Position numbers and translations under genes: made by a program | Assembly: GCA_046080125.1 (NCBI GenBank) | Contig: JBJTTJ010000075.1 | Span: 1-31,868 of the forward strand | Direction of reading: 5' to 3' | Length of the DNA stretch: 31,868 bases | Origin: Cuspidothrix sp046080125 | Lineage (GTDB): Bacteria; Cyanobacteriota; Cyanobacteriia; Cyanobacteriales; Nostocaceae | Notes under the pieces: model-generated | Seen by the model: the letters and a program-made list of their open reading frames with translations, nothing else | Databases searched by the model: none | Told to the model about the DNA's origin: nothing | Part shown: positions 1-8,569 of the stretch, in pieces | Position numbering within the stretch: position 1 is the first letter of the stretch | Layout: each line of letters begins with the position of its first letter

Positions 1-1
1 C

Positions 2-3000
2 AATTCATATTCAATTGTTGCTGGAAATACAAAAAATGCAGGAGATATAACCTTAACTACTACTGGGGGTAATATCTCTACTGCAAATTTACAATCTGCC
101 TCGGTATCAAATGCTGGAAACACAGAAAATGGCGGAAATATTAAACTCTCCACAATAGGGAATATTACTACAGGAAAGATAGAATCCTATTCATATTCAT
201 TTGCTGGAAATACGAAAAATGCAGGAAATATAACTTTGACTACCACTGAGGGTAATATCTCTACCACAGATATAGACTCTTACTCATTGTCAGGAAATGG
301 CGGTGCGATCGCTCTTGAAACAATTAATGGTAATATTTTACTACAAGGTAGTTCTATTAATACATTTAGTTCCTCAACAGGTGGAAGGGTTAGTTTTACT
401 GGCAATGTTAGCTTAAATCAGCCTCTTTTGACTATTACCACATCATCGGGAAATATTATTTTTAATAACGATGTTAATGGGACTATTTCTGGCAATAATT
501 CCCTAACTTTAAATCCAGATGCAGGTAAGGTTCAATTTCTGGGTAAAGTGGGTAGTCTAACTCCATTAAATAACTTAACTATTAATGGTATAGGGATGAC
601 AGAAATTAATGGTAATGTGACAACTACCAATGCACAGACCTATAATAATGCTGTTATTGCTAATGGTGATGTGATTTTAACCGGACAAGAAATTAATTTT
701 GATAAAACTGTCGCGGGAAATGGAAATTTAACCTTGCAACCATTTACTGTTGATCAAAATATTAATATAGGTGGTGTAGCTGATGTATCTACAACTTTAA
801 ACTTATCAGCAGTAGATATTAAAGCCTTACAGGATGGTTTCAATTCTATTATCATTGGTAGACAAGATGGTAGGGGTATCATTAGTTTTACAGGAATTAC
901 AACTTTTCTTGATCCGGTAATATTGCGATCGCCCTTAGGTCAAACCAATGCAAATAATGCTATTATTGCTCCAGAAATTAATTTTAATTCTCCCATTAAC
1001 ATCGGTGCGGATATTACCACTATTGCACCTCAAGTTTATAACTATCCTGTCTTATTTACCAACAACTCCACCATCACAAGTAACCAAGGAGTGCTATTCA
1101 ACAAGACAGTAAATGGTAATGTCAATCTGAATATTAACTCTGGTAGTGCTAACGTGATCTTTACAGAAGCAGTAGGTAATCTTCAACCTCTCACCAGTTT
1201 AAATATTAATAGTAGTGGTAAAACATCTTTATCCAATGTTACGGCCGCCACCATCAGTACCGACGCTGAGGGAACAACAGAATTAAATGGCAATCTCACA
1301 GCAACAGCAGGAAATATTCAACTCAATGATCCTATCACTCTGAATAATAGTACCATCCTCACTGCCAAGACCTCTATTACAACTAACACCATCAACGGTA
1401 ATTATGATCTAACTCTCAATGCTGGTAGTAATATTACATTTAATAAAGACTTAGGAAATACTAGAGATTTTCTGGGTAATATCATCATTAATCAAGCTGT
1501 AAATGTCACTGGAAAAAATATTAATGCTGCCAGTATAAATCAGTTTGCAACTGGAAGTATTAACTTAGGTAACATGATCACAAATATAGGAGGAGTGGGT
1601 TTAAACAGTAGCAATAATATCACCACAGGAAACATTACTACTTCTGGTCAACAAATTAGTTTAACAGGTACAAACATCAGCACAGGTAATATTAATTCTA
1701 GTTCTCCTAATGTTGGTGGTAATATTAGAATATTAGCGACAAATCAAATTTTTACTGGTAATATAGATTCTAGTGCCAAGTTTGGTAATGGTGGTAATGT
1801 GACAATTGACCCCATTACAACTATCATTGATTCTATTAATGCTCAAGGTGGAATCTCAGGTGTTGGTGGTAATGTTGAGATTAGATCTCATGACACATTA
1901 CGCACTACGGGTACATTTATAGATCGAAATGGGGTTCTAGCATCTATCTCCACGGCGGGGGGTTTAGGTGGTGGTAGTATTGTCATCTATCATCCCGGTG
2001 TACTATCCTTCACTGTTGGTAATGCGGGTAGTCACGGTACTGCTGGTGCAATTACAACTGGTGTAAGTAATAGTATCCTTCCACAAATATTATTTTCATC
2101 AACTTATACTCAAAATAATATTAGTATCATTTCTACTGACCTTAGACCTGATGTACAAATATTTACTCCACCTAAGTTAGACATAAAAGATCCAAGCGTT
2201 ATTCTTAATAACAACGCACCTAAGTTAGACGTAAAAGATACAAGCGTTATTCTTAATAATAACGTAGACAATATTTTATCAGATAGTAATACCAATCGCC
2301 AAATAGTATCAAACCAACTGATAGCAGGTAATATAAAAGGTGCTGTGTCTTCCATTGAACAAGTATTATCTGGAGAATATCAAGGATATTATGGAGAAGA
2401 ATTACAACTAGATTCTCAACCGCAAACAGTAGAAACTATCCAAGCTGCTCTAAGATCAATTCTGAAACAAACTGGCAAAAGATCAGCAATATTTTACATG
2501 ATATCACAACCTAAATCTTTGGATTTAGTGATCATTACACCTGATGGCAAACCTATTCATCACAATGTGAAGATTGATAGACAAAAATTAATTGCTGATA
2601 TCAGACTTTTCCGTAATAATGTTACAGATGTGAAGATTAATGGTTATAAAGAGTCAGGGAAAACTCTCTATAATTCTCTAGTTGCACCCATAGAAGCAGC
2701 ATTAGTAACAGAGAAAATAGATACTTTGTTGTTGTCCGTTGATAATAATTTGCGATCGCTTCCTTTTTCTGCTCTATACGATGGCAAAAACTTTCTAGTT
2801 GAGAAATATAATATAGGACTAATTCCCAGTGTGACTCTAATGGATACTGGTTATAAATCTTTAAAAAATTCACAAATTTTGCTCATGGGAGCATCTAAAT
2901 TCACCAGTCCTAATCAAAACCCTTTACCTGGAGTCATGGTAGAATTACCAACAGTTGGTAGAGAATTTGGGGAAAATCGCTATTTTATTAATCAGGAATT

Positions 3001-3544
3001 TACCATTGAAAACCTGCGAAAACAACGCCAGCAAAGACCTACACAAATCGTTCACTTAGCTACCCACGGAGAATTTAATCCTGGAGATTCTAGTCAATCA
3101 TATATTCAATTTTGGGGAGAAGAAAAACTACAAATCAACCAAATTCGCACATTAGGTTTGAGAAATCCCCCGGTAGAATTATTAGTATTAAGTGCTTGTC
3201 GCACAGCATTAGGAAATGAACAAGTAGAATTAGGTTTTGCTGGTTTAGCTGTGCAAGCTGGGGTTAAATCTGCTCTCGCTAGTTTGTGGTATGTTAGTGA
3301 TGAGGGAACATTAGGATTAATGAACGAATTTTATCAAAAATTAAAGACAGCACCAATCAAATCGGAAGCTTTACGACAGGCGCAATTAGCCATGATTCAA
3401 GGTAAAGTTAGCATCAAAAATGGCGAATTAATAGGTACGAGAAGAGGAATTTCTTTACCACCAGAACTACTAAATATTAAAAATCGCAACTTATCCCATC
3501 CTTATTATTGGTCTGCCTTTACGATGATTGGTAGTCCTTGGTAA
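2..3544 (+). CDS. Haemagglutinin-like beta-repeat protein with C-terminal CHAT peptidase domain (5' partial)
   Basis: The reading frame is open from base 2, so the start lies outside the window; 1180 residues are visible. Residues 1 to about 720 are rich in Gly, Asn, Thr, Ser and Ile, with recurring G-N-I-T-like turns typical of the beta-helix passengers of filamentous haemagglutinin-type exoproteins. Residues 724-755 are an exact-length 16-residue tandem duplication. From about residue 890 to the end there is a CHAT domain (caspase HetF-associated with TPRs). The probable catalytic His is 1022 in HLATHGEF and the Cys is 1066 in LSACRTALG. The product ends with SAFTMIGSPW, a usual CHAT ending. 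CHAT domains are caspase-like cysteine peptidases. Fusion to a secreted-type repeat region suggests a surface or exported protease, but the signal peptide and any TPS domain would lie upstream of the window. The domain call is strong; the function is inferred. Confidence 0.88.
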   Translation, partial: NSYSIVAGNTKNAGDITLTTTGGNISTANLQSASVSNAGNTENGGNIKLSTIGNITTGKIESYSYSFAGNTKNAGNITLTTTEGNISTTDIDSYSLSGNGGAIALETINGNILLQGSSINTFSSSTGGRVSFTGNVSLNQPLLTITTSSGNIIFNNDVNGTISGNNSLTLNPDAGKVQFLGKVGSLTPLNNLTINGIGMTEINGNVTTTNAQTYNNAVIANGDVILTGQEINFDKTVAGNGNLTLQPFTVDQNINIGGVADVSTTLNLSAVDIKALQDGFNSIIIGRQDGRGIISFTGITTFLDPVILRSPLGQTNANNAIIAPEINFNSPINIGADITTIAPQVYNYPVLFTNNSTITSNQGVLFNKTVNGNVNLNINSGSANVIFTEAVGNLQPLTSLNINSSGKTSLSNVTAATISTDAEGTTELNGNLTATAGNIQLNDPITLNNSTILTAKTSITTNTINGNYDLTLNAGSNITFNKDLGNTRDFLGNIIINQAVNVTGKNINAASINQFATGSINLGNMITNIGGVGLNSSNNITTGNITTSGQQISLTGTNISTGNINSSSPNVGGNIRILATNQIFTGNIDSSAKFGNGGNVTIDPITTIIDSINAQGGISGVGGNVEIRSHDTLRTTGTFIDRNGVLASISTAGGLGGGSIVIYHPGVLSFTVGNAGSHGTAGAITTGVSNSILPQILFSSTYTQNNISIISTDLRPDVQIFTPPKLDIKDPSVILNNNAPKLDVKDTSVILNNNVDNILSDSNTNRQIVSNQLIAGNIKGAVSSIEQVLSGEYQGYYGEELQLDSQPQTVETIQAALRSILKQTGKRSAIFYMISQPKSLDLVIITPDGKPIHHNVKIDRQKLIADIRLFRNNVTDVKINGYKESGKTLYNSLVAPIEAALVTEKIDTLLLSVDNNLRSLPFSALYDGKNFLVEKYNIGLIPSVTLMDTGYKSLKNSQILLMGASKFTSPNQNPLPGVMVELPTVGREFGENRYFINQEFTIENLRKQRQQRPTQIVHLATHGEFNPGDSSQSYIQFWGEEKLQINQIRTLGLRNPPVELLVLSACRTALGNEQVELGFAGLAVQAGVKSALASLWYVSDEGTLGLMNEFYQKLKTAPIKSEALRQAQLAMIQGKVSIKNGELIGTRRGISLPPELLNIKNRNLSHPYYWSAFTMIGSPW
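5..262 (+). repeat. 186-bp period direct repeat inside the beta-repeat coding region
   Basis: The segment starting at base 5 (tcatattca, then a stretch encoding AGNTKNAGDITLTTT) recurs at base 191 with few changes (AGNTKNAGNITLTTT). The period is 186 bp, or 62 residues, and stays in frame. It indicates recent internal duplication in the passenger region and probably continues upstream of the window. Confidence 0.75.
2171..2266 (+). repeat. 48-bp in-frame tandem duplication in the linker before the CHAT part
   Basis: Bases 2171-2218 and 2219-2266 are nearly identical copies. They encode PKLDIKDPSVILNNNA and PKLDVKDTSVILNNNV. The duplication keeps the frame and lies at the junction between the Gly/Asn-rich repeats and the CHAT-associated region. 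Confidence 0.9.
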
Positions 3545-3569
3545 CAGTATTTTTTAACCAACTGGTTTT

Positions 3570-3586
3570 GGTGGGTATTATCCACC
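3570..3586. terminator. Hairpin between convergent genes
   Basis: GGTGG (3570-3574) pairs with CCACC (3582-3586) around a 7-base loop, between the convergent CHAT and acyltransferase genes. There is no strong T-run. It resembles the GGTGGGCA/TGCCCACC repeats often seen between cyanobacterial genes, so it may be a repeat remnant, a terminator, or both. Confidence 0.35.
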
Positions 3587-3605
3587 TTACCCCTATAAAC
3601 CCTAA

Positions 3606-4295
3606 TTAGGAATTACATATTATATTCACAACTCGGTCTTTAATCACTTTAGCCGGTACACCCACTGCAATAGAATAGGGAGGAATATTTTTACTGACAA
3701 CTGCACCAGCGCCAATAATACTACCTTTGCCAATTTTTACTCCATCTAATACAGTCACTCCATGTCCTAACCAACAATCATCTTCAATTATAATTCCTTC
3801 ACGAGTAGTACCTTGCTGTTTAACAGGTAATGATAAATCTGTAAAAACATGATTATTAGCATATATCCCAGAATTGGCGGCTATCATGCAGTTTTTACCA
3901 ATATGAATATCTCCTTGACCAGCAATACAAACTCCAGGTGCTATATAGGTATTTTCGCCAATATATATAGAAGTATTATCCATACTTCCAATATCAACAT
4001 TACGCTCAATTGTTACCCAATTTTGAATATCAATTTTATTGTGTTTATGTCCTTTGGCATCTAAACGCACACCTTTAAAAATATTAACGCCGTTGCCAAT
4101 TTCAATACAGGAACTACCAATTAATTCAACTCCATGTTGAATGAAAACTTCATTACCAATACTTTTAAAAATATTCCGGTATACAAATCTTCTTAACTGT
4201 GGTCCCATAACAATAGTTGGTAAATCTCCTAATATTGTAGTGATGAATAGCTCTTGAAATCTTTGGATTTTTGCAGAATATTCTTGGTTAATCAT
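3606..4295 (-). CDS. Acyltransferase, left-handed beta-helix (hexapeptide repeat) family
   Basis: A 229-residue protein. The first 45 residues are helical, and the rest is built of hexapeptide repeats ([LIV]-G-x4) such as IEIGNGVNIF, IYIGENTYIA, IHIGKNCMIA and IIEDDCWLGHGV, closing with VGVPAKVIKD. This is the signature of the LacA/CysE/NodL/WbbJ O-acetyltransferase superfamily, which uses acetyl-CoA. A conserved His lies in NNHVF, where the catalytic His is normally found. Members modify sugars of surface polysaccharides or small metabolites; the acceptor cannot be told from the sequence. The start is supported by a good ribosome-binding site (TAGGAGA on the minus strand, 4304-4310). It is convergent with the CHAT gene and has no operon partner in view. 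Confidence 0.85.
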   Translation of the reverse strand: MINQEYSAKIQRFQELFITTILGDLPTIVMGPQLRRFVYRNIFKSIGNEVFIQHGVELIGSSCIEIGNGVNIFKGVRLDAKGHKHNKIDIQNWVTIERNVDIGSMDNTSIYIGENTYIAPGVCIAGQGDIHIGKNCMIAANSGIYANNHVFTDLSLPVKQQGTTREGIIIEDDCWLGHGVTVLDGVKIGKGSIIGAGAVVSKNIPPYSIAVGVPAKVIKDRVVNIICNS

Positions 4296-4409
4296 GTTAC
4301 ATTTCTCCTAAAAATTATGTTTTGTCCAAAACAGCACAGAGGAAGATCAAAAATGATTCTCCCCATTGGTAATAAAAGCAAGCAGATTTTTATCCCTAAA
4401 AAATCCCCA

Positions 4410-4457
4410 GTTTGTAGTGAGTAATTTAGTCCTGGTTTGACATCCTCACTACCAAAC
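4410..4457. repeat. TAGTGAG-type palindromic intergenic repeat, copy 1
   Basis: GTTTGTAGTGAG (4410-4421) is inverted at 4445-4457 (CTCACTACCAAAC, one inserted C) around a 23-base centre. The left half and centre match a second copy at 30051-30094 closely. This resembles the dispersed GTAGTGAGGACTTTAGTCC palindromes of Nostocales. Confidence 0.6.
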
Positions 4458-4793
4458 CATGTGAAGATTTTTTACATTACTGAATGTAATTTCATGTATT
4501 CTGATCTACTTAACTTAGTAGTAGGAAATATTAAATAGTTGATTATGCAACTATGAATACAGAAATTTTCATTCAGATCAATTACCAGCAGAATTTAGCC
4601 ATCCTTTTATCACAGATAGCTTTAATTAATTGTTTTTTGACAAAAATTCTGCACAGATAATTATATTGTTAGAAGATGATTCTAACATCACAATTTAATC
4701 ACTATTCAATTGGAATGATTACTTTAAATAAAAACTACTAGGGTGGAGTATCCCCTACTTCTGCCATGATATTAAAGTTTACCATTGGTGCAA

Positions 4794-4834
4794 ACAAGAA
4801 AGCACTGCCGCGACTGCTGTGGCGACTTTCTTGT
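4794..4834. other. Stem-loop with 9-bp perfect outer arms
   Basis: ACAAGAAAG (4794-4802) is perfectly complementary to CTTTCTTGT (4826-4834). Inside, GCCGC can pair with GTGGC (one G-U pair), giving a two-part stem. There is no T-run, so it is not a standard terminator. It may be part of a small RNA or an mRNA leader; the function is unknown. Confidence 0.45.
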
Positions 4835-5422
4835 AAATAATTTGTAGAGTATCTGGCTCTAATCATGTTGCACAAATGATTTAATGATTTATAGGCTACT
4901 AAATTACAGTTTTAACTACATACTTGTTACTTAATAACAATTTCTATTCACAACAGTAACATATTTTTGATGAAGTGGACAAAAAATTTATGAAAAATTT
5001 TGAATTCAAATCTAAGACTATAAACAATACAACATATTACCGATAATATAGCAGGGAACAGAGTTGAAAGTCATGAGAGTGTATAGTTTTTTAGGTAAAT
5101 TCTGTATCTCATTCAAGTGCATACCGCTATAGAAGTATATATATATTCAAACATCTTTCATGAGTTCCTCCATAATTGGCGAATTAATGTTTTAGGCAAC
5201 CTTAAACCTATATATGGAAGGAGAACAGCTTTTTTATACTTGCAGTCTGTTGATTAATGTTAAAGAAAGTATTAAGTTTTTTTGGAGATGTGGAGCGATC
5301 GCTCTGGAAAATTTTAACTAAATTATTAAATTTTACTAAAACTTTGGCAATAATTCCGTAGAAACCCTAAACTCATAGTACCCAATCTAAAATGGTTCTT
5401 TTATTATCAATTCTTAACAAAG

Positions 5423-5451
5423 TTATCAAAACCTGACAAACATAGTATAAA
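5423..5451 (+). promoter_or_regulatory. Putative glgP promoter (-35 TTATCA, -10 TATAAA)
   Basis: TTATCA at 5423-5428 and TATAAA at 5446-5451 are separated by 17 bases. This predicts a transcript start near 5458 and a leader of about 60 bases before the glgP ATG. Confidence 0.45.
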
Positions 5452-5503
5452 GAATTGGCAACATAAGATAAAAACAGTCAACAATAACCATAGCTGAACT
5501 TAA

Positions 5504-5517
5504 AGTTTGTCCAAACT
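5504..5517 (+). promoter_or_regulatory. Perfect palindrome abutting the glgP start codon
   Basis: AGTTTG-TC-CAAACT occupies the 14 bases directly before the ATG, where a Shine-Dalgarno sequence would be expected; none is visible. It could act as an operator or affect ribosome access. It may also be chance. Confidence 0.35.
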
Positions 5518-8082
5518 ATGCAGCCAATTCGTACTTTTAACGTATCTCCTTCACTCCCATCCAGGCTAGAACCTTTGCGGAAACTGGCATACAACCTCCA
5601 TTTTGATTGGAATGTTGAGAGCAAAGACCTTTTTCGGCGCTTAGATCCCGATTTGTGGGAATCTAGTCATCATAATCCCGTGTTAATGCTGGGAACTATC
5701 AGCCAAAGCCGACTTTTAGAAGTTGTGGAAGATGAAGGCTTTTTAGCACAGGTAGATCGAGCCGCACGGCAATTAGAAGATTATTTGCAAGAGCGCACTT
5801 GGTATAAAAAACAAAGAAACCAACGGGAAAAAGAATGTTACGCCTATTTTTCGGCGGAATTTGGGTTAGTAGATTGCTTACCTGTATATTCTGGGGGTTT
5901 AGGTGTACTGGCAGGTGATCACCTCAAATCAGCTAGTGATTTGGGATTACCACTAGTTGGTGTAGGTTTACTTTATCAACAGGGTTATTTTGCCCAGTAT
6001 CTTAACGCTGATGGTTGGCAACAGGAACGCTACCCCATCAACGATTTCTATAATATGCCCTTGCATTTAGAACGGAATCCCGATGGTACAGAACTACGGA
6101 TTGCGGTAGACTATCCCGGACGCCAGGTATATGCGCGGGTGTGGCGTGTCCAAGTGGGGGTAGTACCCCTGTATATGCTCGATACGAACATTGAGCCTAA
6201 CAAGGCTTATGACCACGATATTACCGATCAACTGTATGGCGGTGATATAGATATGCGTATCCACCAAGAAATTATGCTGGGCATAGGTGGTGTACAAATG
6301 CTCAAAGCCTTGGGGTATGAAGTAACTGCTTACCACATGAATGAGGGACACGCGGCTTTCTCGGCTTTAGAACGTATCCGCATTCTGATTCAGGAACAAG
6401 GACTCAGTTACAGACAGGCTAGACAGGTAGTAGCTTCTAGTAATATCTTCACTACTCACACCCCAGTTCCCGCCGGAATTGACTTGTTTGCCCCGGACAA
6501 GATATTGTATTATCTGGGTTACTATGCAGATATCTTTGGTCTACCAAAAGAGCAGTTTTTAGGCTTGGGACGGGAAAACACTGGAGATTTGTCCAGTCCT
6601 TTCAGTATGGCAGTATTGGCACTGAAAATGGCGACATTCTCCAATGGTGTGGCACAATTACACGGTGTTGTCTCTCGGCAAATGTTTCAAGGTTTGTGGC
6701 AAAAAGTCCCTGTGGATGAAGTTCCAATCACTGCTATCACTAATGGGGTTCATGCCCGCAGTTGTGTAGCTAAATCTACCCAGGAGTTATACGATCGCTA
6801 TCTAGATCCAAACTGGTCCTCAGCAGCGCCAGATAACCAATTGTGGGAACGGATGGATGCTATTCCCGATGAGGAGTTATGGCGAAATCACGAACGTTGT
6901 CGTCTGGATATGGTGTTATATGTGCGGGAGCATTTAGTTAAGCATTTACGCGATCGCGGTGCTTCTGCCTCGGATATTGCCCAAGCACGGGAAGTCCTTG
7001 ATCCTAAGGTATTAACTATTGGTTTTGCCCGTCGTTTTGCTACATACAAACGCGCCACTCTATGGATGCGTGATTTAGAACGCATCAAACGGATTTTACT
7101 CGGTGACAAAAACCGCAAAGTCCAGTTTGTGATCGCTGGTAAGGCACACCCTAAGGATATTCCTGGCAAAGAATTAATTCGGGATATTAACCATTTTATC
7201 CGTGAACACCATTTAGAAAAACAGGTGGTGTTTGTTCCTAACTACGATATTCACATTGCCCGCTTGATGGTGGCAGGTTGTGATATCTGGTTAAATACCC
7301 CCCGTCGTCCCCGTGAAGCTTCTGGGACAAGTGGCATGAAAGCCGCTATGAATGGCTTACCCAATCTCAGTGTACTAGATGGTTGGTGGGATGAAGCTGA
7401 TTATGTGCGTACCGGTTGGGCGATAGGACATGGAGAAAATTACGAAGATCCCAATTATCAAGATGAGATAGAAGCTAACGCCCTCTATGAGTTACTAGAG
7501 AAGGAAGTTGTACCCCTATTTTATGATCATCGTGATGGTGATGGACTGCCCCGCCCTTGGGTGGCAAAAATGAAAGATGCAATTCGTCTGAATTGTCCTT
7601 TCTTTAATACAGCCCGGATGGTGGGAGAATATGCACAAAGGGCCTATTTCCCCGCAAGCGATCGCTATCATACCCTGACCGTAGATAACTACGCCCCAGC
7701 TAAGGAACTAGCCGCTTGGAAAGGAAAACTCGGTGAACACTGGTTTAACATCAAAATCAAGGATATTGATGTATCCGCAGTATCAGATATTGAAGTTAAT
7801 CAAACCGTAGCTGTTAAAGCTAAGGTAGATTTAGCTACTTTGAGTCCCGATGATGTGCAGGTAGAACTATATCAAGGTTCTATAGATGCTAATGGTGATA
7901 TTGTTAACGCTGTACCTGTAGTTATGGATTATGAAGGAAAAGATTCAGCTTCATTAACTGTTTATACTGCAAATATCACCTATACCACTTCTGGTTTACA
8001 AGGTTTATCTTTGCGTGTCCTGCCTCGCAATCAATACCTTTCTAGTCCTTATGAACCCCGTTTAATCGCTTGGGCTGAATAA
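5518..8082 (+). CDS. glgP: Alpha-glucan (glycogen) phosphorylase, GT35 family
   Basis: 854 residues. The enzyme releases glucose 1-phosphate from the ends of glycogen or maltodextrin in the cytosol, using pyridoxal phosphate (PLP). The N-terminus (about 1-110, starting MQPIRTFNVSPSLPSRLEPL) is the DUF3417-type domain of the prokaryotic short phosphorylase subfamily. The body contains AEFGLVDCLPVYSGGLGVLAGDH and HMNEGHAAF. EASGTSGMKAAMNG carries the PLP Lys at about residue 608, with Gly where classical phosphorylases have Asn. The C-terminal 110 residues are a beta-rich extension usual in this subfamily. The ATG start matches the expected N-terminus. It is transcribed alone and is convergent with the SUI1-type gene, with 32 bases between them. 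Confidence 0.95.
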   Translation: MQPIRTFNVSPSLPSRLEPLRKLAYNLHFDWNVESKDLFRRLDPDLWESSHHNPVLMLGTISQSRLLEVVEDEGFLAQVDRAARQLEDYLQERTWYKKQRNQREKECYAYFSAEFGLVDCLPVYSGGLGVLAGDHLKSASDLGLPLVGVGLLYQQGYFAQYLNADGWQQERYPINDFYNMPLHLERNPDGTELRIAVDYPGRQVYARVWRVQVGVVPLYMLDTNIEPNKAYDHDITDQLYGGDIDMRIHQEIMLGIGGVQMLKALGYEVTAYHMNEGHAAFSALERIRILIQEQGLSYRQARQVVASSNIFTTHTPVPAGIDLFAPDKILYYLGYYADIFGLPKEQFLGLGRENTGDLSSPFSMAVLALKMATFSNGVAQLHGVVSRQMFQGLWQKVPVDEVPITAITNGVHARSCVAKSTQELYDRYLDPNWSSAAPDNQLWERMDAIPDEELWRNHERCRLDMVLYVREHLVKHLRDRGASASDIAQAREVLDPKVLTIGFARRFATYKRATLWMRDLERIKRILLGDKNRKVQFVIAGKAHPKDIPGKELIRDINHFIREHHLEKQVVFVPNYDIHIARLMVAGCDIWLNTPRRPREASGTSGMKAAMNGLPNLSVLDGWWDEADYVRTGWAIGHGENYEDPNYQDEIEANALYELLEKEVVPLFYDHRDGDGLPRPWVAKMKDAIRLNCPFFNTARMVGEYAQRAYFPASDRYHTLTVDNYAPAKELAAWKGKLGEHWFNIKIKDIDVSAVSDIEVNQTVAVKAKVDLATLSPDDVQVELYQGSIDANGDIVNAVPVVMDYEGKDSASLTVYTANITYTTSGLQGLSLRVLPRNQYLSSPYEPRLIAWAE

Positions 8083-8093
8083 GCAAAAATCCG

Positions 8094-8115
8094 GAGGCGT
8101 TCCATGGAACGTCTT
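8094..8115. terminator. Palindrome between convergent glgP and SUI1-type gene
   Basis: CGTTCCATGGAACG (8098-8111) is a perfect palindrome and extends to about 11 bp with G-U pairs. It lies in the 32-base gap between two convergent genes and could serve as a bidirectional hairpin terminator, although it lacks a T-run. Confidence 0.4.
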
Positions 8116-8465
8116 CAACCACCGCTAATTTTAGCCTTGTAACCCAACTTTACCAAAATCTCTAAAATCTTTTGTTTATGGTCTCCCTGGACTTCGATTT
8201 CATTATCTTTCACCGTCCCACCTGTACCACATTGGGTTTTTAACTGTTTTAATAAACCTGTTAAAGTCTCTGGTTTAGTCTGAAACCCAGTAATAACCGT
8301 CACTGTTTTACCCTTGCGTCCAGCGCGAGTGGCTTGGATTCTCACATTTTGTTGATTTGGGGGTAAATCTTGGATTCCCCGTTCTACAGCGCGTTCTAGT
8401 GCGGGTAAACTGCCATTTCCAAATTCTTGGTAGACAACCTTTTTGTCAGATTTGGGATTAGCCAT
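8115..8465 (-). CDS. SUI1/YciH-family translation initiation factor homologue
   Basis: 116 residues from the chosen ATG (MANPKSDKKVVYQEFG). An in-frame ATG 30 bases upstream would add ten residues, but the family normally starts at MANPKS. The C-terminal part is a SUI1 domain (eIF1-like) with RIQATRAGRKGKTVTVITGF, then QLKTQCGTGGTVKDNEIEVQGDH and a final KILEILVKLGY helix. Eukaryotic eIF1 helps start-codon selection; the bacterial role is not settled. The N-terminal half contains the segment LERAVERGIQDLPPN. It is a single gene, convergent with glgP. No clear Shine-Dalgarno sequence is seen for either start. Confidence 0.88.
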   Translation of the reverse strand: MANPKSDKKVVYQEFGNGSLPALERAVERGIQDLPPNQQNVRIQATRAGRKGKTVTVITGFQTKPETLTGLLKQLKTQCGTGGTVKDNEIEVQGDHKQKILEILVKLGYKAKISGG

Positions 8466-8569
8466 AATGCAGATAAACGCCGATAATTTTGTCATTGATT
8501 AATTAAACCATATTATCGCCTCCCAGGAAGTCAGCGATCGCCGCCCTAAGAAGTTGGGGATATTTGATT

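Larger units (their letters stand above)
4296..5517. other. 1.2-kb gene-free region upstream of glgP
   Basis: No convincing coding sequence on either strand. It holds a degenerate TAGTGAG-type palindromic repeat (4410-4457), a strong imperfect stem-loop (4794-4834), one GCGATCGC octamer (near 5294) and a likely sigma-70-type promoter close to glgP. A 19-codon ATG ORF near 5074 was judged noise. The long leader region may contain an RNA gene or a complex promoter. Confidence 0.6.

Noticed and set aside
5074..5133. 19-codon frame in the glgP upstream region (MRVYSFLGKFCISFK...)
   Set aside because: Considered as a PatS/PatX-like peptide, but it lacks the RGSGR ending and has no close ribosome site.
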